DNA of 49,855 nt, taken from a bacterium 1xD8-48 (GTDB taxonomy: Bacteria > Bacillota > Clostridia > Lachnospirales > Lachnospiraceae). Both the position numbers and the translations under genes were made by a program. The DNA lies in the NCBI GenBank assembly GCA_009917455.1, contig QZDS01000035.1, positions 1 to 49,855 on the forward strand, given 5' to 3'. Under the pieces are notes generated by a model. It saw only the letters and a program-made list of their open reading frames with translations, ran no database searches and was not told the origin of the DNA. Positions 24,271-32,162 of the stretch are shown here, piece by piece. Within the stretch, counting starts at the first letter, position 1. Each line of letters begins with the position of its first letter.

Positions 24271-25212
24271 CTATAAAATCAACAGGTAGTACAGCACAGT
24301 GACGGCGGTGAGAATCATTTTGTGCATGACATATTCCGTGATGGAAAGGTCTGTATTTTTTATCATGCTGTAGGTCTGGGCGATGCAGGAGAGACCGCCG
24401 AAGGGAAGAATGCACAGCACCAGATAAGGGGCGCTGTTTCCCACCAGATGAATGCCGCCGGTGATTTCCAGAAGGCAGGAGACGCCGCCGGTAAAAAGCA
24501 TGGCAGTCCTTTCGCTGAGTGAAAAAATTCCGGCTGCCAGTACAGGAAGAATAAACAGAAGATTAAAAAAGACCATATATCCGCCCAGTCTGGCAATTCC
24601 TGAAAGAGCGCTGAAAACGGATTCATCCATGGCGTTCAGAAGGGAGGTCTGTCCTCTGACGGGGAGCTTTCTTCCGGTGCAGGCGTCGATTTCTTCTTTA
24701 AATACAGTGTATCGAAGAAGCAGCCCATAGAGAAAGGGAAGCCCGTACATTCCAAAAAGAAAAGGCGCCGGCTTTCCCAGAGACAATACCGACATCACGA
24801 AGCTCAAAAAGTAAACAGGGCCGATATTGTTGCAGAAGGAAAGAAGATAAGCCGCTTCCGCTTTTGAAATCTGTCCTTGCTCATAGAGCTGGGCCGCCAC
24901 ATGGGCGCCCATGGGAAATCCGCACAAAAATCCCACCAGCATTCCGTACACGCAGGCGGGCCTTATGCGGAACAGACCGCCGAGAATGGGATTTAACATT
25001 TTTACGAAGGCATCCGTCAAATCCATACGGATAATGACGCCGGATAAAACCATAAAAGGAAATAGGGTGGGTATCATCCTCTCAAACCAGAGGTTGAGCC
25101 CTTTTAAGGCAAAAGACAGACAGTCTGCCGGAAAGAGAAGAATAACGGCGGTAATCAGAAAAGCAAGGCAGGTATAAAAATAAAACTCTACGGACGACAA
25201 TTTTGTTTTCAT
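24271..25212 (-). CDS. ylbJ: Sporulation integral membrane protein YlbJ
   Basis: YlbJ is a polytopic membrane protein needed for normal spore formation in Bacillus. The 313-residue product has about eight membrane helices. It also carries nucleoside-transporter/gate-like sequences characteristic of the family: GLNLWFERMIPTLFPFMVLSGVIIRM, MLVGFLCGFPMGAHVAAQLYEQGQISKAEAAYLLSFCNNIGPVYFLSFV, and LLEITGGIHLV. The gate-domain similarity hints at transport, but no substrate is known. It is convergent with the coiled-coil gene and divergent from the HAD gene. The neighbourhood rsmD-coaD-ylbJ matches Bacillus apart from strand and the inserted coiled-coil gene. Confidence 0.92.
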   Translation of the reverse strand: MKTKLSSVEFYFYTCLAFLITAVILLFPADCLSFALKGLNLWFERMIPTLFPFMVLSGVIIRMDLTDAFVKMLNPILGGLFRIRPACVYGMLVGFLCGFPMGAHVAAQLYEQGQISKAEAAYLLSFCNNIGPVYFLSFVMSVLSLGKPAPFLFGMYGLPFLYGLLLRYTVFKEEIDACTGRKLPVRGQTSLLNAMDESVFSALSGIARLGGYMVFFNLLFILPVLAAGIFSLSERTAMLFTGGVSCLLEITGGIHLVGNSAPYLVLCILPFGGLSCIAQTYSMIKNTDLSITEYVMHKMILTAVTVLYYLLIL

Positions 25213-25234
25213 AAAGGCTTTTTCCCTTTTGTGT

Positions 25235-25240
25235 TATAAT
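25235..25240 (+). promoter_or_regulatory. Extended -10 promoter for the HAD-phosphatase operon
   Basis: TATAAT is preceded by TGT, giving the TGn extended -10 form, 28 bases before the chosen start codon. No good -35 lies 16-18 bases upstream. It is in the 55-base divergent gap with ylbJ. Confidence 0.45.
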
Positions 25241-25267
25241 TATACTTATGAAATGAGGTACGCGCTT

Positions 25268-25924
25268 ATGCTTGAGAACATAGATGCGGTGCTGTTTGAT
25301 TTGGACGGCACTTTAGTGGATTCCATGTGGATATGGAAGGATATCGATACTGCCTATCTGGCCGGTTTCGGGATTCCTGTCCCTGAGGGGCTTCAGGAGG
25401 ATATCGGCGGAATGAGCTTTACGGAGGGGGCGCAGTATTTCAAAGACAGGTTCGGGATTCCGGACCCCGTGGAAAAAATAAAAGAAGACTGGAACCGTAT
25501 GGCATGGGATAAGTATACTCATCAGGTTCCTCTCAAAAGAGGCGCCGGGGAATTTGTGGCATACTGCCGTCAAAAGGGAATAAAGATGGGGATTGCCACC
25601 AGCAATTCCCGGGAGCTTGTGGAAAACGTGATGCAGGTTCACGGACTTTCCGAATATTTTGACTGCATTGTGACAGGGTGCGAGGTGGAAAAAGGAAAAC
25701 CCTCACCGGATATTTATCTGGAGGCCGCAAGGCGGTGCAGGGTAATTCCCGAAAAATGCCTTGTGTTTGAGGATATCGTGGACGGAATTAACGCCGGACG
25801 GGCGGCGGGCATGAGGACCTGCGCCGTGGACGATAACTGCTCAAGAACCTCCGAGGCGGAGAAAAAGAAACTGGCGGATTACTATATCATGGATTTTTCC
25901 GATATCAGGAGGGAGGAATGCTGA
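25268..25924 (+). CDS. HAD superfamily phosphatase (beta-phosphoglucomutase-like)
   Basis: This 218-residue haloacid-dehalogenase-type hydrolase has the nucleophile motif I FDLDGTLVDS (Asp11 and Asp13). Motif II is MGIATSNSRELVENVMQVHGL, the motif III lysine lies in EKGKPSPDIYLEAARR, and motif IV is VFEDIVDGINAGRAAGM. The helical cap of about 65 residues after motif I places it with beta-phosphoglucomutase and phosphoglycolate-phosphatase-like enzymes; the substrate is unknown. I chose the ATG at 25268, ten bases after GAGG; in-frame ATGs at 25229 and 25253 are possible. It probably forms a unit with the next gene. Confidence 0.9.
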   Translation: MLENIDAVLFDLDGTLVDSMWIWKDIDTAYLAGFGIPVPEGLQEDIGGMSFTEGAQYFKDRFGIPDPVEKIKEDWNRMAWDKYTHQVPLKRGAGEFVAYCRQKGIKMGIATSNSRELVENVMQVHGLSEYFDCIVTGCEVEKGKPSPDIYLEAARRCRVIPEKCLVFEDIVDGINAGRAAGMRTCAVDDNCSRTSEAEKKKLADYYIMDFSDIRREEC

Positions 25925-25925
25925 T

Positions 25926-26495
25926 TTGAAGAAAGCAGTTAAGGGCTGTTTTGGCTATCTTGCGGCAAAAAGAATCCGGGGTGCGGCATGGACGGCAGTG
26001 CTTTTCGGAATTTCCCTGGCCCTTTTTGCGGCGGGAATCGTCACCACCGGCAAAAAAGAAAATCTTCTTACCATTGTAGCCGTTTTAGGCTGCCTTCCGG
26101 CCTGTAAAAGTCTGGTAAACACGATTATGCTTTTCCATGCGAAGGGCTGCAGCGAGCCGGCAAAAGAATCCATCAGGCCCCTGGAAGGCAGATTAATCGG
26201 CATGTACGATATGTATTTTACCTCCTATCAGAATAATTTTGCTTTAAGCCATATGATTGTGGAGGGAAAAGTCATCTTAGGCTATACAGAGGATGAAAAA
26301 TGCGATATCAGAGCCTGTCAGGAACATTTGCAGACCATGCTAAAGCAGGGCGGTATAAAGGATATGACCATCACGATTTCGGACAGGCTGCAGAAGTACT
26401 GTGAACAGCTTAAGAATCTGAATCAGATAAAACCGGATAACAATCCGAAAAAGGATGATGAGGTTCGGGTATTATTATATGATATTTCACTTTAA
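25926..26495 (+). CDS. Conserved hypothetical membrane protein
   Basis: The 189-residue product has two membrane helices near the N-terminus (about residues 20-40 and 47-65) and a cytoplasmic or external soluble domain of about 120 residues. I see no known motif. The soluble part contains MYDMYFTSYQNNFALSHMIVEGKVILGYTEDEKCDIRACQEHLQTMLKQGG, suggesting a compact alpha/beta fold. Translation appears to begin at TTG (25926) with GGAGG fifteen bases upstream, straight after the HAD stop. An association with the HAD phosphatase is implied by position only. Confidence 0.75.
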   Translation: MKKAVKGCFGYLAAKRIRGAAWTAVLFGISLALFAAGIVTTGKKENLLTIVAVLGCLPACKSLVNTIMLFHAKGCSEPAKESIRPLEGRLIGMYDMYFTSYQNNFALSHMIVEGKVILGYTEDEKCDIRACQEHLQTMLKQGGIKDMTITISDRLQKYCEQLKNLNQIKPDNNPKKDDEVRVLLYDISL

Positions 26496-26576
26496 GGCAT
26501 CTGAAGCGGGCGCAGACAGTGCAGTGCGGATTTGCTTCGGAGAAAACTGAGAATATCGGCAGGAAAGGCGAAAGTA

Positions 26577-27665
26577 ATGCAGGAGATTAAAATAAGCGCA
26601 GAGGAAGCCGGACAGAGGCTGGATAAGTTTCTTCATAAGATTATGCCTCTGGCTCCATCCTCTTTTTTTTATAAGATGCTGCGGAAAAAAAACATTACTC
26701 TGAACGGGAAAAAGGCGGAGGGGAGCGAACGTATTAAAAAAGAGGATATACTGTGTCTTTATCTTTCAGACGAAACTATCGGCAATTTTAAGGAGGCGCA
26801 GGATAAAACAGCAAAGAAAATTACGGAATATGAGGAAGCTTACAAAAAACTGAAAGGGATTCAGGTGATTTATGAGGATGAACATATTCTGATTATGAAT
26901 AAACCCGCCGGCGTTTTGTCGCAGAAGGCGGAATTTTCCGATTTGTCCTTAAATGAATGGATAACAGGCTATCTGCTGTCGGGAGACAGTGGCAAAAAAG
27001 AAACACGGCCGGGAAGTGAAACCCCGTACCGGAAATTCGATGAAAGCAGTCTTGCTGCCTGGAAGCCCTCTGTATGCAACCGCCTTGACCGCAATACCGC
27101 CGGTCTTATTGTGGGGGCAAAATCCCTTGCCGGGAGCCGGGAGATGAGCCGGCTTTTCCGAAACCGGGAGATCGGAAAGTATTACCGGATGCTTGTGAAG
27201 GGGCGCGTCGAGGAGGAGGATGTACTTGAAGGGTATCTTATAAAGGACGAGGCTTCCAATACGGTGCGGCTGGTAAGCGGAGGCGTTGCCGCGGACGGAC
27301 AATCAGGCGCCGGAGCATGTAATTTTACAGGCGGAAGTACAAATGCCGGAGCCGCATTTATAAAAACCAGGTATTATCCCATAAGACAGTTCAGAGACCG
27401 CACGCTGGTGGAAGCAGAGCTGATTACAGGGAAGTCCCATCAGCTTCGCGTCCATATGGCGGGCATCGGCCATCCGCTGGTCGGGGACTACAAATACGGT
27501 GACAGGAGTTTTAATGACAGCTTTAAAAGGAAATTTCACATAAACAGCCAGCTTTTATACGCCTGCCGTCTGGAATTTCCAGAAATGAAAGCGCCTTTTG
27601 AAGCCTTAAGCAAAAAGGTATTTGAAGCGCCTGTTCCTGAAAGGTTTCGAACGCTTTCAGAATAA
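26577..27665 (+). CDS. RluA family pseudouridine synthase
   Basis: This enzyme isomerises uridines in rRNA. The 362-residue protein has an N-terminal S4 RNA-binding domain (QEIKISAEEAGQRLDKFLHKIMP, ITLNGKKAEGSERIKKED). The RluA catalytic domain follows: IYEDEHILIMNKPAGVLSQ, then VCNRLDRNTAGLIVGAK, where the aspartate of the RLD motif is catalytic. LITGKSHQLRVHMAGIGHPLVGDYKYG completes the pattern. RluC- and RluD-type enzymes share this layout. I chose the ATG at 26577, preceded by AGGAAAGG. The insert between the two core motifs (about residues 140-160 and 240-260) is somewhat long. recU follows 21 bases later. Confidence 0.92.
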   Translation: MQEIKISAEEAGQRLDKFLHKIMPLAPSSFFYKMLRKKNITLNGKKAEGSERIKKEDILCLYLSDETIGNFKEAQDKTAKKITEYEEAYKKLKGIQVIYEDEHILIMNKPAGVLSQKAEFSDLSLNEWITGYLLSGDSGKKETRPGSETPYRKFDESSLAAWKPSVCNRLDRNTAGLIVGAKSLAGSREMSRLFRNREIGKYYRMLVKGRVEEEDVLEGYLIKDEASNTVRLVSGGVAADGQSGAGACNFTGGSTNAGAAFIKTRYYPIRQFRDRTLVEAELITGKSHQLRVHMAGIGHPLVGDYKYGDRSFNDSFKRKFHINSQLLYACRLEFPEMKAPFEALSKKVFEAPVPERFRTLSE

Positions 27666-27686
27666 TTATGAAGGATGTGTTAAGCA

Positions 27687-28223
27687 ATGGCTACATGGAG
27701 TTCGAGAGGTCTTAGAGGCTCCACCCTGGAGGAGCTTGTGAACAGGACCAATGAGAAATATCTGGAAAGCGGTCTGGCGCTGATTCAGAAAATCCCTACC
27801 CCGATTACCCCGATTACCATTGATAAAGCCACAAGACATATTACGCTGGCTTATTTCGAGCAGAAAAGCACCGTGGATTATATCGGAGTGGTTCAGGGAA
27901 TTCCCGTCTGCTTTGACGCAAAGGAATGCGCCCTGGAGCGATTTGCCCTTCAGAATATTCATGAACATCAGGTGACCTTCATGGAGCAGTTTGAAAAGCA
28001 GGGCGGGATTGCATTTTTTCTGATATACTTTTCCCACAGGGATGAATTTTACTATCTGCCCTTTGAAATTTTCAGGTTTTTCTGGGACAGGGCAAGGGCC
28101 GGGGGCAGAAAAAGCTTTCTCTATGAGGAACTGAATCCGGAGTATGTTCTTCCCAAAAAGCATGGCGTATTTGTACCCTATCTGGATATGCTCAGCAAGG
28201 ATTTGGACGAGCGGATAGAGTAA
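27687..28223 (+). CDS. recU: Holliday junction resolvase RecU
   Basis: RecU cleaves four-way junctions, taking the place of RuvC in Firmicutes. The 178-residue product matches the family through SRGLRGSTLEELVNRTNEKYLESGLALIQKIPTP, the nuclease-core segments STVDYIGVVQGIPVCFDAKEC and LQNIHEHQVTFMEQFEKQGGIAFFLIYF, and FWDRARAGGRKS. The catalytic D-x-E/K arrangement is visible as Asp68 and the FDAKE run. It is at the lower end of the family length, with a shortened N-terminus. It works after RuvAB, encoded 24 kb upstream here. The AAGGA site lies ten bases before the start. Confidence 0.9.
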   Translation: MATWSSRGLRGSTLEELVNRTNEKYLESGLALIQKIPTPITPITIDKATRHITLAYFEQKSTVDYIGVVQGIPVCFDAKECALERFALQNIHEHQVTFMEQFEKQGGIAFFLIYFSHRDEFYYLPFEIFRFFWDRARAGGRKSFLYEELNPEYVLPKKHGVFVPYLDMLSKDLDERIE

Positions 28224-28248
28224 AAGCCATTTGCACAGGAAGCCGTAC

Positions 28249-28277
28249 TTGACAAAAATGTGACTTTTTTGTATACT
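28249..28277 (+). promoter_or_regulatory. Strong vegetative promoter of the his operon
   Basis: A consensus -35 TTGACA (28249-28254) and -10 TATACT (28272-28277) are separated by exactly 17 bases. They lie about 70 bases upstream of the hisZ start. Confidence 0.85.
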
Positions 28278-28278
28278 T

Positions 28279-28294
28279 CCTGTAGTTTTACAGG
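28279..28294. promoter_or_regulatory. Palindrome over the his transcription start (candidate operator)
   Basis: CCTGTA and TACAGG form a perfect inverted repeat around GTTT, starting two bases after the -10. It covers the expected start of transcription. Such a position suits a repressor operator or a 5'-end hairpin protecting the mRNA. No T-box or amino-acid leader peptide is seen in the short leader. Confidence 0.45.
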
Positions 28295-28344
28295 GTAGCA
28301 TGATAACAAATTAAAACTTTAAATCAATAAAGTGAGGGAGAGCA

Positions 28345-29469
28345 TTGAACAGGCAGCTGATACATACGCCGGAGGGCGTGAGAGATATATACGGAAAAGA
28401 ATATGCGCAAAAGCTTCTGGTGGAGGAGCTGATACATAAACAGCTTAATTTATATGGCTATCAGGATATCCAGACGCCTGTTTTTGAATTTTTTGACGTA
28501 TTTTCAAGGGAAATCGGAACTACGCCGTCGCGGGAGTTGTATAAGTTTTTTGACAAGGAGGGGAACACTCTGGTTTTGCGTCCGGATTTTACCCCTTCCA
28601 TGGCAAGATGCGCCGCCAAATATTTCATGGATAAAGATACGCCTATCCGCCTGTGCTATATGGGAAACACCTTTACCAACACCAGCAGCCTTCAGGGAAA
28701 GCTCAAAGAGGTTACCCAGATGGGAGCGGAGCTGATGGGAGACGGCAGCGTGGAAGCGGACGGAGAAATGATTGCCATGATGACGGAAGCCCTCCTTCAC
28801 GCGGGGCTTAAGGAATTTCAGGTAAGCATTGGCCAAATCGAATATTTTAAGGGAATCTGCCAGCAGGCAGGCTTAAGTGAAGAGACGGAGTCAGAGCTCC
28901 GCGAGCTGATTTCAGGTAAAAATATTTTCGGTGCGCAGGAGCTGCTTGCCGGAAAGGGCGTGGAGGAATCCTACAGCAGAATGCTCCTTAAGGTGACGGA
29001 GCATTTCGGCTCTGTCCAGGTGCTTAAGGAAGCGCGGGCTCTTGCGGGAAACAGCCGTTCCCTTGCTGCCATCGACCGGCTTGAAAAGCTGTACCATGTG
29101 CTGTGCGAATATGGCGTTGAAAAATATATCTCTTTTGATTTGGGAATGCTCAGCAAATATAATTACTATACAGGTGTTATTTTTAAGGTTTACACTTACG
29201 GCGTAGGCGAGCCGGTGGCGAAAGGCGGACGATATGACCAGCTTCCCGGCTATTTCGGAAAGGAAGCTCCCGCAATCGGATTTGCAGTAGTGACTGACGA
29301 TTTGCTGGCAGCCCTTGAGCGGCAGAAGGCAGCGCCCTGTGTAAAAGACGAGGTAATTACGCTGGTTTATCAGGAAAATCAATTCGAAGAAAAGCTGGCG
29401 GAGGCAAAGGCCTTAAGGAAACAGGGAAAAAAGACGGCGCTTGTGCCGGAGGGGGGACAACAGTCATGA
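28345..29469 (+). CDS. hisZ: ATP phosphoribosyltransferase regulatory subunit HisZ
   Basis: HisZ is a catalytically inactive histidyl-tRNA-synthetase-like protein that pairs with the short form of HisG to give an allosterically controlled first enzyme of histidine synthesis. The 374-residue product begins TPEGVRDIYGKEYAQK, with synthetase motif-2-like LVLRPDFTPSMARCAAKYF and YYTGVIFKVYTYGVGEPVAKGGRYD. It lacks the anticodon-binding domain of a true HisRS. Translation starts at TTG with GAGGGAG upstream. Its stop overlaps the hisG start (ATGA at 29466). It is the first gene of the operon, consistent with hisG being short. Confidence 0.95.
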   Translation: MNRQLIHTPEGVRDIYGKEYAQKLLVEELIHKQLNLYGYQDIQTPVFEFFDVFSREIGTTPSRELYKFFDKEGNTLVLRPDFTPSMARCAAKYFMDKDTPIRLCYMGNTFTNTSSLQGKLKEVTQMGAELMGDGSVEADGEMIAMMTEALLHAGLKEFQVSIGQIEYFKGICQQAGLSEETESELRELISGKNIFGAQELLAGKGVEESYSRMLLKVTEHFGSVQVLKEARALAGNSRSLAAIDRLEKLYHVLCEYGVEKYISFDLGMLSKYNYYTGVIFKVYTYGVGEPVAKGGRYDQLPGYFGKEAPAIGFAVVTDDLLAALERQKAAPCVKDEVITLVYQENQFEEKLAEAKALRKQGKKTALVPEGGQQS

Positions 29470-30113
29470 GTAACGACAGATATCTGACCTTCGCCCTGGC
29501 GAAGGGGCGGCTTGCGGAAAAGACTCTGGAGCTTCTTGAGAAAACAGGGATTACCTGTGAGGAGATGAAGGATAAAGGTTCCAGAAAACTGATTTTTGTA
29601 AATGAGGAGCGGAAACTGAAATTCTTCCTGGCGAAGGGACCGGATGTGCCTACTTATGTGGAGTACGGCGCCGCGGACATCGGCGTGGCGGGAAAGGATA
29701 CCATCCTGGAGGAAAACAGGCGTGTGTATGAGGTACTTGACTTAGGGTTCGGTCAGTGCAGGATGTGTGTTTGCGGCCCGGCGGCTGCTGGAGAACTTTT
29801 GCTCCATCATGAGAGAATCCGGGTAGCAAGCAAATATCCGGTAATTGCAAGGGACTATTTTTATAACAAAAAGCACCAGACGGTGGATATTATCAAGCTC
29901 AACGGTTCTGTGGAACTCGGGCCAATCGTCGGACTGTCCGATGTGATTGTGGATATTGTGGAGACAGGCTCCACTTTGAAGGAAAACGGACTTGGGGTTT
30001 TGGAGGAGATTTGCCCTCTGTCGGCAAGAATGATTGTGAATCAGGTAAGTATGCAGATGGAGACGGAGCGGATAAGGGAGATTATCACACAGCTTAAAGA
30101 GGTCTGTGTGTAA
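29466..30113 (+). CDS. hisG: ATP phosphoribosyltransferase, short form HisG
   Basis: HisG condenses ATP with PRPP, the committed step of histidine synthesis. The 215-residue length is that of the short HisG type, which lacks the C-terminal regulatory domain and needs HisZ, encoded just upstream. Motifs visible are TFALAKGRLAEKTLELLEKTGI, VEYGAADIGVAGKDTI and the PRPP-binding VDIVETGSTLKENGL near residue 160. Translation is coupled to hisZ by the four-base overlap. Confidence 0.97.
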   Translation: MSNDRYLTFALAKGRLAEKTLELLEKTGITCEEMKDKGSRKLIFVNEERKLKFFLAKGPDVPTYVEYGAADIGVAGKDTILEENRRVYEVLDLGFGQCRMCVCGPAAAGELLLHHERIRVASKYPVIARDYFYNKKHQTVDIIKLNGSVELGPIVGLSDVIVDIVETGSTLKENGLGVLEEICPLSARMIVNQVSMQMETERIREIITQLKEVCV

Positions 30114-30198
30114 AGAGGTCCGGGAAGCGGCCGTCAGGGATTCTCGGAAAGATATGACGGAGCAAACGGCAAATATAAATTGGGGAAGGAAGAAAGTC

Positions 30199-31488
30199 AT
30201 GCGTATTGTCAGATTAAATGAACAAACAAAAGACGGGCTGATGCGGAATCTTCTGAAACGGAGCCCGGACAGCTACGGAGAATATGAGGAGACGGTTAAC
30301 GGGATTATAAAGGAAATACGTGAAAAAGGAGACAAGGCTCTTTTTGGGTATACGCAAAAGTTTGACCGATGCGAGATTACGGCGGAAACTGTCCGGGTGA
30401 CGAAAGAGGAAATCAAAGAGGCCTACGAACTGGCTGACCCGGAGCTTGTGGCGGTTATGAAAAAGTCCGCCGCAAATATTACGGAGTTTCACAGCCATCA
30501 GCTTCGGAACAGCTGGATTGTGCCGAAGGAGGACGGGACGATTCTGGGACAGCGGATTACGCCTGTTGCGGTTTCCGGCGTGTATGTTCCCGGAGGGAAG
30601 GCCGCTTACCCTTCCAGCGTGCTTATGAATGTGCTTCCCGCAAAAGTGGCGGGTGTTCCCAGAATTATCATGACTACGCCGCCGGGAGCGGACGGTAAGG
30701 TGAATCCCGGAACACTGGTTGCCGCCGACATTGCGGGTGTGGACGAAATCTATAAGGCGGGAGGCGCCCAGGCCATAGCGGCTATGGCATTTGGAACGGA
30801 AAGCATCCCGCGGGTGGACAAGATTACCGGCCCCGGAAATATTTTCGTTGCGCTGGCAAAAAAAGCCTGCTTCGGCTTCGTGAGTATCGACTCTGTGGCC
30901 GGCCCCAGCGAAATTCTGGTGCTTGCGGACGAAACCGCCAACCCCAGATATGTAGCGGCGGATTTGCTTTCCCAGGCGGAGCATGATGAGCTGGCAAGCG
31001 CGATTCTGATTACCACCAGCAGAGAGCTTGCCGAAAAAGTATCCGATGAGGCTGCAAGGTTTACGCAGCAGCTCTCCAGGAAAGAAATTATCGAGAAATC
31101 CCTTGAAAATTATGGTTATATATTGCTTGCAGAGACCATGGACGAGGCTGTCAGCGCCGCCAATGAAATAGCCTCCGAGCACCTGGAAATACTGACGGCC
31201 AACCCCTTTGAGACCATGACAAAGATTAAGAACGCGGGAGCGATTTTCCTTGGAGAATATTCCTCAGAGCCCTTGGGGGACTATTTTGCCGGGCCGAATC
31301 ATATCCTGCCCACCAATGGGACTGCAAGGTTTTTCTCTCCCCTTAACGTAGATGATTTCCTGAAAAAAACCAGCATTATTTCTTATTCTGAGGACGCCCT
31401 TTCAAGGGTTCATAAGGATATTGCGCTGTTTGCAGAAAAAGAAGGCTTAACGGCCCACGCCAATTCCGTTAAAGTCAGATTTGAATAG
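30199..31488 (+). CDS. hisD: Histidinol dehydrogenase HisD
   Basis: HisD carries out the last two oxidations from histidinol to histidine using NAD and zinc. The 429-residue protein shows GVYVPGGKAAYPSSVLMNVLPAKVAGV, then GGAQAIAAMAFGTESIPRVDKITGPGN, GPSEILVLADETANP, LLSQAEHDELASAILIT (zinc ligands Gln and His) and the terminal GPNHILPT. I chose the ATG at 30199 because GGGGAAGGAAGAAAG precedes it and the length then fits the family. Upstream in-frame codons from 30106 would add 31 residues without similarity. Confidence 0.96.
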   Translation: MRIVRLNEQTKDGLMRNLLKRSPDSYGEYEETVNGIIKEIREKGDKALFGYTQKFDRCEITAETVRVTKEEIKEAYELADPELVAVMKKSAANITEFHSHQLRNSWIVPKEDGTILGQRITPVAVSGVYVPGGKAAYPSSVLMNVLPAKVAGVPRIIMTTPPGADGKVNPGTLVAADIAGVDEIYKAGGAQAIAAMAFGTESIPRVDKITGPGNIFVALAKKACFGFVSIDSVAGPSEILVLADETANPRYVAADLLSQAEHDELASAILITTSRELAEKVSDEAARFTQQLSRKEIIEKSLENYGYILLAETMDEAVSAANEIASEHLEILTANPFETMTKIKNAGAIFLGEYSSEPLGDYFAGPNHILPTNGTARFFSPLNVDDFLKKTSIISYSEDALSRVHKDIALFAEKEGLTAHANSVKVRFE

Positions 31489-31497
31489 GAGGCCGCC

Positions 31498-32085
31498 ATG
31501 GAAAGATATGCATCCATTAAAAGAGCGACAAAGGAAACGGATATTACGGCGGTTCTTTCACTGGACGGCGCCGGAAACGGAAAGATTGCAAGCGGGATTG
31601 GTTTTTTTGACCATATGCTCGAGGGCTTTGCCAGACATGGATTTTTTGACCTGACATTAACGGTTAAGGGGGACCTTCATGTAGATGGCCATCATTCGGT
31701 GGAAGACGCCGGGATAGTGCTTGGAGCTGCAATTAAAGAAGCTCTGGGGGACAAGAAGGGTATCCGGCGTTACGGTTCCTGTATTCTGCCTATGGATGAC
31801 GCCCTTGCGCTGTGTGCCGTGGATTTGTGCGGTCGCCCTTACTTTGCCTTTGACTGTAATTTTTCGGCAGATAAGGTGGGAGATTTGGACACAGAGCTGG
31901 TTCGGGAATTCTTTTATGCCGTTTCCTACAGCGCGGGGATGAACCTTCACATTAAGATGCTCTCAGGTATCAATAACCATCATATGATTGAGGCTGTTTT
32001 TAAGGCTTTTGCCAGGGCGCTGGATGAAGCCGTGGGTCGGGATGAAAGAATAACGGGTGTTCTCAGTACAAAGGGAAGCCTTTGA
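31498..32085 (+). CDS. hisB: Imidazoleglycerol-phosphate dehydratase HisB
   Basis: HisB dehydrates imidazole glycerol phosphate to imidazole acetol phosphate. The 195-residue protein is the monofunctional form without the N-terminal phosphatase of enteric HisB. It shows GIGFFDHMLEGFARHGFFDL, the metal-binding HHSVEDAGIVLGAAIKEALG and SGINNHHMIEAVFKAFARAL, with paired histidines for two manganese ions. GGAGG lies five bases upstream. It follows hisD by nine bases. Confidence 0.97.
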   Translation: MERYASIKRATKETDITAVLSLDGAGNGKIASGIGFFDHMLEGFARHGFFDLTLTVKGDLHVDGHHSVEDAGIVLGAAIKEALGDKKGIRRYGSCILPMDDALALCAVDLCGRPYFAFDCNFSADKVGDLDTELVREFFYAVSYSAGMNLHIKMLSGINNHHMIEAVFKAFARALDEAVGRDERITGVLSTKGSL

Positions 32086-32162
32086 CAGTAAATGTTTGCA
32101 TTTTATAGAGCCACACAGGATAAAATGGGATAGAAATACTTCAAAAGGAAAATAATGAAAGC

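Noticed and set aside
30214..31182. Minus-strand open frame of 322 codons
   Set aside because: It is a shadow of hisD, whose motifs and length are complete.
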